Shown: piece after piece, positions 38,401-52,501 of the stretch
Layout: each line of letters opens with the position of its first letter
How positions within the stretch are numbered: the stretch's first letter is position 1
From: Pectobacterium punjabense
Lineage (GTDB): Bacteria > Pseudomonadota > Gammaproteobacteria > Enterobacterales > Enterobacteriaceae
Direction: 5' to 3'
NCBI RefSeq assembly: GCF_012427845.1
Contig: NZ_CP038498.1
Span: 1,612,001-1,676,000, forward strand
Length of the DNA stretch: 64,000 nt
Notes under the pieces: model-generated
The model's input: the letters and a program-made list of their open reading frames with translations, nothing else
Told to the model about the DNA's origin: nothing
Databases searched by the model: none
Program-made: the position numbers and the translations under genes

Positions 38401-39663
38401 TTACGGTTGGTTTATTGGTGTTTTTTGTTTATCGGAAAAGGCATATAGCGGCCCTTTTCCTGACAGAGTGAATAGAGATATCGTCGTAAAGGAGAGGGCG
38501 ATGCCGCCTAAAATCAGGTAAGTGCCATGAAAGCCGATACTGTCATACATATTGCCAGCAAAGATGGACATGAAAATGATTGATATCTGTTTGAAGAAAC
38601 AGAAGCACACCAGATAAATAGTCGCAGAAAAGCGGACTTCAAAGACAGTGGTAATGTATTTGAAGCAACCGACAATCAGGAAAGGAACTTCAAACATGTG
38701 TAGCGTTTTCAGCACAATCACTTCCAGTACAGAATCGGCAAAAGCAGAGCCAATAATTCGCACGGACATAATCGTCCCGGCGATGAGAAGCGCGTTCTTA
38801 CCGCCGATACGGTTCACAATCAGAGGAGCGAAGAACATGATGGTGGCATTAAGTAATTCACCCAGCGTAGTGACATAACCAAATACTCTTGTACCTTCCT
38901 GTCGGGTCTCGAAAAACGAGGTGAAGAAATTGGCAAACTGCTGATCGAACACATCATAAGTACAAGAAACGCCGACGACATAGAGAGTCAGGAACCAGAT
39001 TTTACGTTCTTTTAGCAGTTCAGCTGCCATTTTCAGGCTGAAGGGTTTCTGGTTGGAGCCTACCTGGTCGGCAACGATAGCGCTGGAGGAGGCCTCTGGT
39101 TTTGCTAGCAGCAACAGGATGGCGAGGATGACTGCACAACCTGAGCCAAGCCAGAAAACAAACTGGTTATTGATGGTAAACATGATGCCAACAATGGACG
39201 CGCAGAGCGCCCAACCGAGACAGCCGAACAGGCGTGCACGGCCAAATTCAAACTGGCTACGGCGACTGACTTTCTCGATGTAGGCTTCAATGGCTGGTGC
39301 ACCTCCGTTGTTGATAAACCCCAGATAAATACCACCGACGATAGAACCCAAAACGATATTGTATTTTAACAATGGACCAAAAACATAAATAAAGAACGGC
39401 GCAAAAAAAACCAGCATTATGGTGATAATCCATAGCAGATGTTTTCTCAGTCCTAATTTATCTGAAAGTAAGCCAAATATAGGTTGGAATAGTAAAGCGA
39501 AAAAAGAAATACAGGCAAAAATGATTCCTGTGTCACTTTTACTTATTTGATTAATGTCATGGAGCCAAATAGGGAAGAAGGGGAAGTAAGCCCCCATGAT
39601 GAAGAAATAGAAAAAGAAAAACAGGCCGAATATCCAAAAATTCTTGTTATGTAGGTAATACAT
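38401..39663 (-). CDS. lacY: Lactose permease (oligosaccharide:H+ symporter)
   Basis: A 420-residue MFS symporter very like E. coli LacY. It starts [20 protein letters not shown]. The key residues are visible: Glu and Arg in [19 protein letters not shown] (E126 and R144 counterparts), [17 protein letters not shown], and [19 protein letters not shown] (R302/H322/E325 region). Twelve hydrophobic segments fit. ATG 39663 follows CGGAGAAAA; the longer frame to 39819 runs into an ERIC repeat and is not credible. No lacA gene follows; tRNA-Asn is next. Substrate: galactosides with a proton. Confidence 0.95.
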   Translation of the reverse strand: MYYLHNKNFWIFGLFFFFYFFIMGAYFPFFPIWLHDINQISKSDTGIIFACISFFALLFQPIFGLLSDKLGLRKHLLWIITIMLVFFAPFFIYVFGPLLKYNIVLGSIVGGIYLGFINNGGAPAIEAYIEKVSRRSQFEFGRARLFGCLGWALCASIVGIMFTINNQFVFWLGSGCAVILAILLLLAKPEASSSAIVADQVGSNQKPFSLKMAAELLKERKIWFLTLYVVGVSCTYDVFDQQFANFFTSFFETRQEGTRVFGYVTTLGELLNATIMFFAPLIVNRIGGKNALLIAGTIMSVRIIGSAFADSVLEVIVLKTLHMFEVPFLIVGCFKYITTVFEVRFSATIYLVCFCFFKQISIIFMSIFAGNMYDSIGFHGTYLILGGIALSFTTISLFTLSGKGPLYAFSDKQKTPINQP

Positions 39664-39684
39664 GTTGTTTTCTCCGATATGCAT

Positions 39685-39888
<204 letters not shown>

Positions 39889-40010
39889 TATCCGCAACGT
39901 TTATGTTTACGACGGATATATACTTTCTGGATACAACTAGAATGGAAAGAGACGGTATAACCCGTGCTCTTTCGTTATTTTTTTAATACTCTTTTTTCAT
40001 ATCAATACGG

Positions 40011-43181
<3,171 letters not shown>

Positions 43182-43184
43182 TTA

Positions 43185-43205
43185 AATTGTTATTCGCTCA
43201 CAATT
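43185..43205 (-). promoter_or_regulatory. lacO: lac operator (O1-like)
   Basis: On the - strand the 21 bp read AATTGTGAGCG then AATAACAATT. This matches E. coli O1 at 20 of 21 positions (A for G in the centre-right). It lies between the predicted -10 and lacZ, about 60 bp before the start codon. Confidence 0.9.
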
Positions 43206-43217
43206 TCTGTTGCTCAT

Positions 43218-43245
43218 AACATATCGACTCGTCAGGGCGAGTAAA
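43218..43245 (-). promoter_or_regulatory. lacZ promoter
   Basis: On the - strand TTTACT (43240-43245), 16 bp, TATGTT (43218-43223). E. coli lacP1 has TTTACA and TATGTT with 18 bp. The predicted start lies just before the operator. Confidence 0.7.
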
Positions 43246-43262
43246 GTGGAACGTGACAATAA

Positions 43263-43278
43263 AGTGGAAGCGATCACA
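43263..43278 (-). promoter_or_regulatory. CRP site of the lac promoter
   Basis: On the - strand TGTGA-TCGCTT-CCACT; the first half-site is perfect, the second weak. Its centre is about 60 bp from the predicted start and 75 bp from the operator centre, close to E. coli (61.5 and about 72). Confidence 0.55.
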
Positions 43279-43462
43279 AAGATCGTTTGTAAAATGAGTG
43301 GCGATACATCGAACTTGGAAAGCGCTACGCAAGAAATCAACGAGAGATGATAAATAACTTATTGTTTATCATCTTATTTTGTTAGGGTTTGACATCGATG
43401 GGGAAAAAGGTGCTGTTGTGTAAAGGGTTACAAGTCGTGTAAGGGGTTACAAACATAAAGGG

Positions 43463-44539
43463 TTACAGCCTTTGTAGCTGGCGTGTAATGTCCAACAGGT
43501 TTTTGGTGAGTTCTTGCAGGGAGGCATGGGTTGATGAATGTACGGCGGTGCTATGGCGTACGATCAGTTCGGTGGGTAACAGCAGTGATGTGCTCTGGGT
43601 AGGATCGCGCAGCGTGGCGAGCAAACGAGTGACGCCTTCTTTACCTAATAGCCTGAAATCCTGGCGAATGGTTGTCAGTGGCGGAGTGTAATAGGCGCTG
43701 TCCTGGGTATCGTCAAAACCGATCACTGACATCTGTTCCGGTACGCGCAGGCCATACTCGTGCAGCGCACGCAGGACGCCAAGCGCCATTTGATCGTTCG
43801 CGACAACAATGGCGGAGACGCGCAGGGATTCTCCCAGCAGGGCTAGCGTCTGGTGGTAACCGGATGCGGCGCTCCAGTCACCGTGTAGCACTGAAGCGGG
43901 GGGGAGCTGCTGTTTTTCCAGCTCGGCTAGCCAGCCTTCATAACGCAGACGGGCGGAGATCGACGCCATTGGTCCGGTCAACAGGGCGATGTGTTGATGC
44001 CCCAGCTGTACCAGATGCGTGATGGCTAAGCGTGCGCCGTGATCGGGGTCGAACATGACGTTGAGTATGTCGGTATGCGGATCGGCATCCATAAACAGGA
44101 CGGGGGTGTCGGCACAGGTCTGGCTAATGTGGGCGACTTCATCCGTGGATAGCGGAACATTCACGATAACGCCGCTGACACGCTGAGAAAGCAGGTCGTT
44201 AACGGCATTATTGCAGGTGTTGACATCCGGGCTGCTCAGCATGGACATCACGATGTTAATCCCTAGCTGACTGGCGGTGGTCTTAATCGCGGCGGCAATT
44301 TGTGAAGGCGCGTGTAGTGACAGATCGGTAGTGACCAGCCCCAGTGTGGTGATGGTTTTTCCTGCCAGCTGCTGTGCAACGCGGTTTGGCGTGTAGTTAA
44401 GTGCCGCCATCGCCTGTTCCACTTTACTGCGAGTACGGGATGAAACATGAGGCGCTTGATTCAGCACGCGGGAAACCGTCTGATAGGAAACCCCTGCGTA
44501 CTCGGCGACATCGTTTAAGGTTATGGGTTTCTGTTTCAT
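43463..44539 (-). CDS. lacI: Lac repressor
   Basis: A 358-residue LacI-family repressor. The helix-turn-helix is TLNDVAEYAGVSYQTVSRVL with hinge helix NRVAQQLAGK, as in E. coli LacI. The effector-binding core is conserved (VIVNVPLSTDEVAHI, GHQHIALLTGPMASISARLRYEGW, SVIGFDDTQDSAYYTPPLTTI). The end, LQELTKNLLDITRQLQRL, is a leucine-repeat tetramerisation helix. It is transcribed towards lacZ, 329 bp upstream, with the O1-like operator in between. It should bind that operator and be released by allolactose. Confidence 0.95.
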   Translation of the reverse strand: MKQKPITLNDVAEYAGVSYQTVSRVLNQAPHVSSRTRSKVEQAMAALNYTPNRVAQQLAGKTITTLGLVTTDLSLHAPSQIAAAIKTTASQLGINIVMSMLSSPDVNTCNNAVNDLLSQRVSGVIVNVPLSTDEVAHISQTCADTPVLFMDADPHTDILNVMFDPDHGARLAITHLVQLGHQHIALLTGPMASISARLRYEGWLAELEKQQLPPASVLHGDWSAASGYHQTLALLGESLRVSAIVVANDQMALGVLRALHEYGLRVPEQMSVIGFDDTQDSAYYTPPLTTIRQDFRLLGKEGVTRLLATLRDPTQSTSLLLPTELIVRHSTAVHSSTHASLQELTKNLLDITRQLQRL

Positions 44540-44921
44540 AGCGGCTATTCCGTGCGTGATTCCATGCGTAAAAGAGCATCATCATAACAAATCGCACAGG
44601 GAATCCGTAACAGGCGTATGTATTCCGACACAATCAAAATAGACCGAAGAGAAACTGAGGTTCGTAGGCGTTTTTAGATGTTTGTAAAAAGTAAAACTGG
44701 GAACTGACACTAACGTTCAGACTGATAACAAACCTATGTGCAGAATTAAAACGGGAGTAACGGAATAGAAGAGTAAAGCGTTTGCGCCATGGATGGCGCA
44801 ATCCGAGCGTACAGGGATGTATTTACAGCGTCTTTACGATCTATCCGTTACTACCGCTCGACGACCTTTGTCCTCAAACCGGGAGCAAGCGCTCCCAGTT
44901 TGAGGGAGGGTTACTTGATGT
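44540..44921. other. Intergenic between lacI and the hexose-phosphate ABC operon
   Basis: About 380 bp containing the lacI promoter region and, at its left side in the direction of the ABC ATPase, the stem-loop at 44872-44905. No coding frame is convincing. Confidence 0.4.
44872..44905. terminator. Strong stem-loop after afuC
   Basis: CCTCAAAC-C-GGGAGC, loop AAGC, GCTCCC-A-GTTTGAGG: a 15-bp stem with one mismatch, 17 bp after the afuC stop. No T run follows on either strand, so it is either a Rho-assisted end or a 3' mRNA stabiliser. Confidence 0.55.
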
Positions 44922-45980
44922 TTACTGCTCGGACAACACAAACATGCCGTAAGGATGAATTTGCAGATAGTAGCTGTCGCCTGGATTCGGCTGAAGCTGG
45001 GTCGCGTTAACCTGCAACAGCATCGACTGCCCGTGCCAGTCTACCTGCACTTCGTACTGCGGCCCCATATAGGCGACCTGTGTGATCGTGCAGCGCTGGC
45101 TTTCTTCGCCCTGATGGCTGAGCGTAATCGCTTCCGGGCGAATACCAACGGTCGATTCGCTTAATCCGGCGGCAAAACCCTGCGGACGCGGAATGAGGTA
45201 GCCATAGATGTTCACGTTGTCTGCCGTAAAGGTCGCTGGGAAGATATTGGCATCTCCCATAAAGCTGGCCATGAAGCGGGAAGCCGGCTGGCGATAGAGC
45301 TCCTGCGGCGCGCCCAACTGCATGATTTTGCCTTTGTTCATGACTAGAACCATGTCCGACACCGCAAAGGCTTCACTCTGATCGTGCGTCACATACAGCG
45401 AGGTGATATTGAATTGCTGCTGAAGTTCGCGGATTTTCTCACGCATACTGCGGCGCAGGTTGGCATCGAGGTTACTCAGTGGCTCATCGAACAGCAGGAC
45501 TTTAGGCTTGAGGATCAGCGCACGAGCTAAAGCGACACGCTGTTGCTGTCCACCGGAAATCTGGTCGACGTAGCGATCTTCAAACCCCTCCAGGTCGACC
45601 AGCGCCAGCGCTTCTTTGACGCGCTGATTGATTTCCGCCTTCGGACGACCGAGCATTTTCAGCCCGTAGCCAATATTTTCGCCCAGCGACATGTGTGGGA
45701 AGAGGGCGTAAGACTGGAACACCATGCAGATATCACGCTGTTGAATTGAGCGCTCGGTGACGTCTTCGCCATCGATGAAAATCTGGCCTTCCGTCGGTTT
45801 TTCCAGCCCAGCAACGGCACGGAGTACCGTGGTTTTACCGCAGCCTGATGGCCCCAGCAGCGTGACCATTTTTCCCTGTGGGATCGCCAGATTCAAATCA
45901 TCAATGACGGTGTTGTTGCCGAAACGTTTAGTGACGTGCTTCAGTTCGACAAAGTTTTTTTCAGTATTCAAGGTAATCAC
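44922..45980 (-). CDS. afuC: Hexose-phosphate ABC transporter ATP-binding protein
   Basis: A 352-residue ABC ATPase of the FbpC/PotA type. Walker [10 protein letters not shown] (residues 43-51), Q-loop [13 protein letters not shown], signature [15 protein letters not shown], Walker [14 protein letters not shown]-loop [17 protein letters not shown]-like C-terminal domain (residues 240-350) is present, unlike the short ATPase at 22384. It is last in the afuABC operon, directly after the permease. AfuC-type transporters were first annotated as ferric, but the homologue with a UhpABC neighbour takes up hexose phosphates. Confidence 0.9.
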   Translation of the reverse strand: MITLNTEKNFVELKHVTKRFGNNTVIDDLNLAIPQGKMVTLLGPSGCGKTTVLRAVAGLEKPTEGQIFIDGEDVTERSIQQRDICMVFQSYALFPHMSLGENIGYGLKMLGRPKAEINQRVKEALALVDLEGFEDRYVDQISGGQQQRVALARALILKPKVLLFDEPLSNLDANLRRSMREKIRELQQQFNITSLYVTHDQSEAFAVSDMVLVMNKGKIMQLGAPQELYRQPASRFMASFMGDANIFPATFTADNVNIYGYLIPRPQGFAAGLSESTVGIRPEAITLSHQGEESQRCTITQVAYMGPQYEVQVDWHGQSMLLQVNATQLQPNPGDSYYLQIHPYGMFVLSEQ

Positions 45981-45985
45981 TCCGC

Positions 45986-48064
45986 TTAGTCACTATTCTT
46001 GGCTTTTGTGCGGGAAACCCGCGCTTCACCGACCAGATAATCGAACAGGAAAATAATGGCCAGCATGACCACAATCAGGATGGAACCGTAGGCAATCGCC
46101 ATACCGTATTCACCGTCTTCCACGCGGTTAAGAATGTAAGACGTGGCGACGCGGGTATCTGGCGTAACCAGGAAGATAATGGCGCTGACGGTAGTAATGG
46201 CACGCACGAAGCTGTAAATCAGCGCGGACAGAATGGCCGGACGCAGCAGCGGGAGCAGAATATAGAATACTGTGCGCATCGAGCCTGCCCGCAGACTAAG
46301 CGATGCTTCATCGAGCGATTTATCTAACTGTCCCAGTCCGGCGATACCCGCACGGATACCGACCGGCACGTTACGCATGACCATCGACATGATGACAATC
46401 ACCGCCGTTCCCGTTAAATAAACTGGCGCACTGTTAAAGGCCAGGATGTAGGACACACCCGCCACGGTGCCCGGCACGGCAAAGCACAGCATGGTAGTGA
46501 ACTCGATAGCCTTTTTGCCGTAGAACTGTTGGCGTACCACGATGTAGGCGATAAGCAGCCCGAACAGTGCCGTAATCGGTGCGGCGATACCTGCGAACAG
46601 CAGCGTATCCAGCAGGGAAGGCCAGGCGCCGTCGTTAAAGCCTTGTCCGAACAGTTTGCTGAAGTTGTCTAGCGTCAGGGTGTAATCCACGCCCCAGTTA
46701 ACGGTAAAGCTGCCGTAGAAAATGCTGCCGTACAGCAGAACGTTAAAGGCAATCCAGATATAGAGCAGGATGCTGACGATCCACACCAGCGAAATAGGCA
46801 GCGGCTGTACATCACCCCGGTAGGATTTACCGGAAATCGTGACGTAGGAGCGTTTACCGATCCACAGATATTGCACGCAGAACACGGCCAGTGAGAACAC
46901 CAGTAGGACAACACCGAGCGTACTGGCTGACTGGTAATCCAGCTGTGCCCCGGTGATATAGAAGTAAATCTGTGTGGCGAGTACGTCGAAGTTTCCACCC
47001 AGCACCAGTGGGTTACTGAAGTCGGCCAGCGACTGGACGATTACGATCAGGAACGAGTTGGCGAGTGCTGGTTTCAGCAGAGGTAGGAAAACCCGCTGAA
47101 AGGTTTGGTAGCGGTTGGCACGTAGCGTATACGACGCTTCTTCCAGCGACGGATGAATCGTCTTCATCGCGCCTTCGAGAATCATAAACGACATTGGCGT
47201 GAAGGCGAGCACCTGTGCCAGCCAAATGCCAGTAAAACCGTACAGCCAGTTAGTGTTCGTCAGCCCGAACCAGGCTACCATCAGCTCGGTGACATAGCCG
47301 GATCGGCCCATCATCAGCGTCACACCTAACCCAACGACAAACGGTGGCGTAACGATAGGCAGAATGGAGAAAATGCGGCCAATAATTGCAGAACGGCGGG
47401 CGATGCGCGAAGTGTAGATCGCCAGCACCATTCCGAAGAAAGTACAGCCGATACCGACGGCAACCGACAGCAGGAATGAGTTCCAGATCACCCGTAAAAT
47501 GTGTGTCTGACCAAAAATTTGCATAAATGCCAGCGGCGCGAATTCACCGCTGTCGTTGGTGAACATCGGGATGAAGATAGCGATGCTGGGGTAAAGAATA
47601 AAGACGCCAATCAGCGCGATGATGCTGATGAGCGAGCCGATGACGAAGCGATCGCCCCCCAGCCAGTCAAGCCGTGAGAGCGCCAGCGTAATAATCGCAC
47701 TCAGCGCGACAAACAGCACAATGGTGGCATAGCCCATACCGCGGCCTTCAACTGTGGCGCTGATGACCACGAAAAGGGCACAGAACAAGGCATAAGCTGC
47801 ATCAAAACGGTGGCGGCCACGCTGCTGCCGAGTGGGGGTAAGCAGTGGACGTGCTAGTAATCCTAACGGGAGCAGAAACCAGAGCAGGCTGGTATTCAGG
47901 CTCGACCAACTGTAGGCCGCCAGCAGTTCATCGCGTGAGGCATCGAGTAGGCCGTAATCCAGGCTCCACGCTGGCAGCAGCAAAAATGTTGCCGCAATCA
48001 GCGCCAGCCACAGGAATATAGGGTCCCACTTAGGCGTTGGTGAAAGAGTGAGTGTGTGTGACAT
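45986..48064 (-). CDS. afuB: Hexose-phosphate ABC transporter permease (fused, two halves)
   Basis: A 692-residue inner-membrane protein with two permease halves joined. EAA loops [21 protein letters not shown] and [21 protein letters not shown] dock the ATPase. A long N-terminal hydrophobic extension (about 170 residues, four segments) precedes the first permease domain, which is longer than FbpB/SfuB (about 560) and typical of AfuB. ATPase follows at once; the binding protein lies 175 bp upstream. Confidence 0.9.
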   Translation of the reverse strand: MSHTLTLSPTPKWDPIFLWLALIAATFLLLPAWSLDYGLLDASRDELLAAYSWSSLNTSLLWFLLPLGLLARPLLTPTRQQRGRHRFDAAYALFCALFVVISATVEGRGMGYATIVLFVALSAIITLALSRLDWLGGDRFVIGSLISIIALIGVFILYPSIAIFIPMFTNDSGEFAPLAFMQIFGQTHILRVIWNSFLLSVAVGIGCTFFGMVLAIYTSRIARRSAIIGRIFSILPIVTPPFVVGLGVTLMMGRSGYVTELMVAWFGLTNTNWLYGFTGIWLAQVLAFTPMSFMILEGAMKTIHPSLEEASYTLRANRYQTFQRVFLPLLKPALANSFLIVIVQSLADFSNPLVLGGNFDVLATQIYFYITGAQLDYQSASTLGVVLLVFSLAVFCVQYLWIGKRSYVTISGKSYRGDVQPLPISLVWIVSILLYIWIAFNVLLYGSIFYGSFTVNWGVDYTLTLDNFSKLFGQGFNDGAWPSLLDTLLFAGIAAPITALFGLLIAYIVVRQQFYGKKAIEFTTMLCFAVPGTVAGVSYILAFNSAPVYLTGTAVIVIMSMVMRNVPVGIRAGIAGLGQLDKSLDEASLSLRAGSMRTVFYILLPLLRPAILSALIYSFVRAITTVSAIIFLVTPDTRVATSYILNRVEDGEYGMAIAYGSILIVVMLAIIFLFDYLVGEARVSRTKAKNSD

Positions 48065-48161
48065 AAGGTTCCCTGGTGCTTTATAGCGTTGTTTTATAAG
48101 ATTGAATCGTCACAGGTATTGGTTGGTGAATAATATTGAGTAATGGTCAATCAGCGATGTT

Positions 48162-48203
48162 GAGAACGCGGCGTTAAGCGAAACGCGATATCGCCGTGTT
48201 CTC
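48162..48203. other. Intercistronic stem-loop between afuA and afuB
   Basis: GAGAACGCGGCG (48162-48173) pairs with CGCCGTGTTCTC (48192-48203), one mismatch. The T run is on the + strand and reads as an A run before the hairpin on the operon strand, so it is not a terminator for afuA. It fits a stabilising structure behind the binding-protein message. Confidence 0.5.
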
Positions 48204-48239
48204 GTTTTTTTGCAATCAATAAAGGGCAATCAGTCGAGG

Positions 48240-49274
48240 TTATTGACCCATTTTGACTTCGTTAACCCACTTGGAAATCAGCTCTTTACGCACGTCTGCC
48301 GCGCCGTATTTGTCCATGTCATAGTTGATCAGTTTCAGATCCTGCAATTTCAGCGACAGAGGGGACGCTTCGGCAGTGGTGTTAGTCAGGATCTGGTAGG
48401 ATTGGCCTTTCTTCCAGGAGAGTTCCTGTGCTTCTTTCGACAGCGCCCAGTCAACGAACAGTTTGGCGTTATCCATATTGCGCGCGCCTTTCAGGATGCT
48501 GACGCCGCCAATTTCATAGCCAGTCCCTTCACACGGGGAGATCAATGCCAGCGGTGCGCCTTTCTCTTTTTCCAGCGAGTAGTCATGCAGGAAGCCGATG
48601 CCGATAGCGGTTTCGCCACGCGCAGCGTTACGTGCCGGGGCAATACCAGACTTGGTGTACTGCGACACGTTGGCATTCAGTTTTTTCAGGTAATCAAAAG
48701 CCTGATCCTGACCCCAAAGCTGGGAGAAGGTCGCCAGCGCGGTGTAGGCTGTACCGGAACTCTGTGGATCGGCAATCTGAATCTCGCCTTTGTAGACCGG
48801 GTTAGTCAGATCTTTCCAGCATTGCGGCACTGGCAGGTTTTTCTCTTTCAGGCGGTCGGTGTTAACGCCAAAACCGAGGATGCCGACATAAATGGCCGAC
48901 GAGTAGTTGCCTTTACGTTTGGCAGGATCGCGGAACTGCGGCATGATCTGCTCAAGGTTTTTAGACTGATACGGCTCCAGTAATTCCATTTCACCGGCCT
49001 GAGATTGCGGGTCCAGCGTGCCGCCGTACCAGACATCAGCCTGTGGGTTCTTTCTCTCCGCATCGATTTTTGCCAGCGTGCTGCCCGCACTGTTACGGAG
49101 GAATGATACTTTGACATTGTATTTTTCGCTGAAAGCTTTAGTTTCTTCCTCGCAAAAGGTGTTGGTAGCACCACAATAAACGACTAAGCGGCCTTCGGCC
49201 CGAGCAGTGGTGGTGGTAACAGCAGCGACGGTCAGTCCAGCGGCGATGAGGGTCGTTAAGGTAGTCAGTTTCAT
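48240..49274 (-). CDS. afuA: Hexose-phosphate-binding periplasmic protein
   Basis: A 344-residue binding protein with a signal peptide ending TTTARA. The mature part begins GRLVVYCGATNTFCEEETKAF. RNSAGSTLAKIDAERKNPQADVWYGGT and FGVNTDRLKEKNLPVP are typical of AfuA. No adjacent-Tyr ferric site is seen, which agrees with a sugar-phosphate role established for AfuA homologues; the uhpABC neighbours support it. An ERIC repeat ends right before its AAGGAAAA ribosome site. Confidence 0.88.
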   Translation of the reverse strand: MKLTTLTTLIAAGLTVAAVTTTTARAEGRLVVYCGATNTFCEEETKAFSEKYNVKVSFLRNSAGSTLAKIDAERKNPQADVWYGGTLDPQSQAGEMELLEPYQSKNLEQIMPQFRDPAKRKGNYSSAIYVGILGFGVNTDRLKEKNLPVPQCWKDLTNPVYKGEIQIADPQSSGTAYTALATFSQLWGQDQAFDYLKKLNANVSQYTKSGIAPARNAARGETAIGIGFLHDYSLEKEKGAPLALISPCEGTGYEIGGVSILKGARNMDNAKLFVDWALSKEAQELSWKKGQSYQILTNTTAEASPLSLKLQDLKLINYDMDKYGAADVRKELISKWVNEVKMGQ

Positions 49275-49288
49275 GATGTTTTCCTTAG

Positions 49289-49488
<200 letters not shown>

Positions 49489-49499
49489 GTTATCGATTG

Positions 49500-50831
49500 T
49501 TATTGCTGTTTTGATGTCATTAAGCGTTCCCGGCGGCTGACACCAGCCATCAGCAGCGGCATCAATAACAGTCCGATGCAGGCTGAAGCCAACGCCAGCA
49601 GAGTAAAAAATCCCGACCATCCGTAGTGTTGCAGCACCTGTGCCAGCGGCCAGCCCGCCAGCGCTGCCCCCAGATAGGCAAACAACGCCAGAAAACCTGT
49701 CACCGTGCCTGCGGCATCCTTATGGCTGTATTCCGTCGCAGCCAGACCAATCAACATCTGTGGTCCAAAAACAAAAAAACCGATACTGAAGAAACAGGCC
49801 GCGAGCAGTGAATAATGATGAATCGGTGCCAGCCACAGCGCGGTCATGGTTAAAAACAGCCCTAATGCAAACAGCAAAATCATCGGTGCGCGTTGACCAC
49901 GAAACAGCAGGTCCGAACCCCAACCGGCAAACAGCGCTCCCATCAACCCGCCCAGTTCAAACAGCGACAGCGTGGCGTTCGCGCTGAGCAGGTTGAAACC
50001 GTGGCTCTCCGACAGCCAGATGTTCCCCCAGTCATTCAGTGCGATGCGAATCAGGTACACCAGAATGTAGGAAAACCCGAGTAACCAGATGGTACGGTTA
50101 CGCAAAATCGCATCGCGCAGAATCTGGCGCATTGACATCGGTGGGCTCTGTTGCTCCTGTCGAAGCTCCAGCGCATCGCGCCGCCACTGGCCGACGCTGG
50201 GCAACCCCTGCTGTTGCGGCTTATCGCACAACTGCCAGCACAGCCACAGACCAATCACAATGCCGGTGATGCCCGGCACCAGCAGCGCCGCCTGCCATCC
50301 CCATTCGGAGGCCAGATAGCCCGCCAACAGGGGAACCGCCGCACCGCCAATATTGATCGACGTATTCCAGCATCCCCACCAGAGGCCGCGCTCATTGCGC
50401 GAATACCAACTGCTCAGCAGTCTGGCGCAAGGCGGCCACCCCCAGCCCTGAAAGAACCCATTCAGCGCCCAAACAATCAGCAAACCCGTGAGCGACTGGC
50501 AGTACATGAACAGAATATTCAGCACGCCGGTAATCATCAGCCCGACACCCATAAACCAGCGCACCTGGCTGCGATCGCACACGATGCCGGAGATAAATTT
50601 TGACGCGCCATAACAGAGATAAAACAGCGTCCCTAGCAGACCGATATCGCCTTTGCTTAACCCTAATTCCAACTGCATCACCGGCATGACGAAGTTGATG
50701 CTCTTACGCGTCAGGTAAAACGTGGCATACCCGATGACCATGGAAATCAGCAATCGCGGTCGCCAGTAGCGATAACGCTGGCTGATTTGTGTGGGTGAAA
50801 GCTGTCCCGGTGAAAACATGGGTGCCTGCAT
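49500..50831 (-). CDS. uhpC: Sugar-phosphate sensor/transporter of the MFS (UhpC)
   Basis: A 443-residue MFS membrane protein of the organophosphate:phosphate antiporter family. SQRYRYWRPRLLISMVIGYATFYLTRKSINFVMP and GYGASKFISGIVCDRSQVRWFM match UhpC/UhpT/GlpT. Its place next to uhpB and uhpA, rather than sequence alone, makes it the sensor UhpC instead of the transporter UhpT. It should sense external glucose 6-phosphate and switch on UhpB. No uhpT follows; afuABC is there instead. Confidence 0.9.
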   Translation of the reverse strand: MQAPMFSPGQLSPTQISQRYRYWRPRLLISMVIGYATFYLTRKSINFVMPVMQLELGLSKGDIGLLGTLFYLCYGASKFISGIVCDRSQVRWFMGVGLMITGVLNILFMYCQSLTGLLIVWALNGFFQGWGWPPCARLLSSWYSRNERGLWWGCWNTSINIGGAAVPLLAGYLASEWGWQAALLVPGITGIVIGLWLCWQLCDKPQQQGLPSVGQWRRDALELRQEQQSPPMSMRQILRDAILRNRTIWLLGFSYILVYLIRIALNDWGNIWLSESHGFNLLSANATLSLFELGGLMGALFAGWGSDLLFRGQRAPMILLFALGLFLTMTALWLAPIHHYSLLAACFFSIGFFVFGPQMLIGLAATEYSHKDAAGTVTGFLALFAYLGAALAGWPLAQVLQHYGWSGFFTLLALASACIGLLLMPLLMAGVSRRERLMTSKQQ

Positions 50832-50902
50832 GGGGTTCTCCGTCGCGTTGAGAGAAGAGTAGGGGGATGTGAATTAAAAAGGATGAGACAAGGTTTTAGG
50901 TG

Positions 50903-50921
50903 GCTAGGAATAATTCCTAGC
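50903..50921. promoter_or_regulatory. Palindrome upstream of uhpC, possible UhpA-type operator
   Basis: GCTAGGAAT-A-ATTCCTAGC is a perfect 9-bp inverted repeat between uhpB and uhpC. Response regulators of the NarL/FixJ class often bind short palindromes of this form. It lies about 70-90 bp upstream of uhpC. UhpA binding is inferred. Confidence 0.4.
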
Positions 50922-52498
50922 TAATCGTCTTTTTGTTTAAATTTTGTGGGCAAGTTAACAATTATGTGCGTACCGCGCGGCGTGGCAGCGTCGCCAATGG
51001 TGGCGGCTTTTGCCAGCCAGTTACCGCCCAACGCCTGTACGCGTTCCTCGATGCCCCGGAGGCCAAAGCCACCGCCTGTCGGATGCGACCTGTTTTTTTG
51101 TGCGATGCCCACACCGTTATCAATGACGTCGAGTGTAATCAGGTCATCCTGTTGGGAAAGGCGAACCGTAATCTGCGTGGCGCTGGCGTGCTTGTTGATG
51201 TTGTTAAGCAGTTCCTGCACCAGCCGATAAAGGGTGAAAACCACCACGTCATCATGAGGGGGGGTGGGAAGCTGATAATCCAACTGAAACTGGATGCCGC
51301 GAGCCGCGAAGGCGAACTCATCCGCCAGATGGTGCAGCGCTTTATCCAGCACCATTTCATCCAGCACTGGTGGGCGCAACTGGCGCAGCAGCTGGCGCGT
51401 GGTGTGATGGATTCGCCGCGACAGCTCACCGATTTGCCCGGCGGCATGCTGGGCTGCCTCAGCGGGAGCGCTGTGTTTCACCAGCATGGCCTGAATTTGA
51501 ATCGCAGTGATGTTTTGGCCGATATCATCGTGCAGCTCACGTGCGATCTCTTTGCGCACGGCTTCTTCGGTATGAATAATGCGTTCCATCAGCCGGCGTC
51601 GGGTTTTTAGCTCCTTTTCCAACTGCTGGCGGTAGCGCTGAAGACGCTGTGCCAACTGTTGCTGACGGCTTATCGCGATCCCCAATCCAATGCCGAGCAG
51701 TGCCTGCGTAGAGAGAAACAGCTCTAGTTCGAGCAGGTCATCAAAGGCTCCGCTCACCTGGCGAGTGACGGCAATCATCAGGCTGCCGAGTACGGCGGAA
51801 AGCACGCCACCTTGCCAGCCGAATTTATACGCCATCACCACATTGGGCAGAAAAACGAAGATCAGCAGTAGGCGTTCCATCTCGGGTGTAAATGCCATTT
51901 GCAGGCAAACGCCAATGGAAAAAAACAGCGAGCACCAAATCAGCAGCGAGGTACGCAGCGGCGGATCGGGGATCTCCTGCGCCAGTAACGTCTGCAAGTG
52001 CTGCTGTTTGATGTATTCGTACAGCAGATAGATGAATGGGATCAGCAGGACGCCGCCGGTAAACGTTGCCAGCAGCGTTTGTGTCAGTTGCGAGTGTAAC
52101 CAGGGGCCGATAGCGATACCATGCAAAAGGGTGTTGAGCGTCAGCGCCGCCAGCAGCAGCAGGAGCCGTTGCCAATAAAGCGTATAGCGATGCCAGATTT
52201 TATGCGTGATGATGGCCGGAATCAGGCTGAGGAACGGAGAAAGTAGCAGCAGCGAACGCGTTATGAGCTGCTCGCTAATAAGCCAGCTCTGGATGGCGAT
52301 TTCCGCAAGCAGTAAGGTCGGCCAGTACTTTCTAGGCAGCAAAATCATCAACGCCAGCCGCAGCCCTTGCGGTAACAGCAGCGCCGCCTGCTGGCCGTTG
52401 TTGCTCAAATAGAAACTGATGGTCCACAGCGCTAGCCAAATCAGGCTATAGAAAAAGGCCAGAAACAGCGTCATGCCGATGACGTGCAGGCGGCGCAT
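50921..52498 (-). CDS. uhpB: Sensor histidine kinase UhpB
   Basis: A 525-residue membrane kinase. The first 270 residues are MASE1-like with about eight hydrophobic segments (FYLSNNGQQAALLLPQGLRLALMILLP). A HisKA_3 domain contains the phosphorylated His at about residue 323 in ARELHDDIGQN, and the ATPase domain ends with DNGVGI and GGFGLRGIEERVQ. UhpB transfers phosphate to UhpA on signal from UhpC. It ends the uhpA-uhpB pair with a 3-bp gap. Confidence 0.93.
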   Translation of the reverse strand: MRRLHVIGMTLFLAFFYSLIWLALWTISFYLSNNGQQAALLLPQGLRLALMILLPRKYWPTLLLAEIAIQSWLISEQLITRSLLLLSPFLSLIPAIITHKIWHRYTLYWQRLLLLLAALTLNTLLHGIAIGPWLHSQLTQTLLATFTGGVLLIPFIYLLYEYIKQQHLQTLLAQEIPDPPLRTSLLIWCSLFFSIGVCLQMAFTPEMERLLLIFVFLPNVVMAYKFGWQGGVLSAVLGSLMIAVTRQVSGAFDDLLELELFLSTQALLGIGLGIAISRQQQLAQRLQRYRQQLEKELKTRRRLMERIIHTEEAVRKEIARELHDDIGQNITAIQIQAMLVKHSAPAEAAQHAAGQIGELSRRIHHTTRQLLRQLRPPVLDEMVLDKALHHLADEFAFAARGIQFQLDYQLPTPPHDDVVVFTLYRLVQELLNNINKHASATQITVRLSQQDDLITLDVIDNGVGIAQKNRSHPTGGGFGLRGIEERVQALGGNWLAKAATIGDAATPRGTHIIVNLPTKFKQKDD

Positions 52499-52501
52499 GA
52501 T

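Noticed and set aside
44922..49274. Ferric iron importer as the function of the second Afu-type operon
   Set aside because: The binding protein lacks the adjacent-Tyr ferric site and the genes follow uhpABC, so a hexose-phosphate role is favoured.
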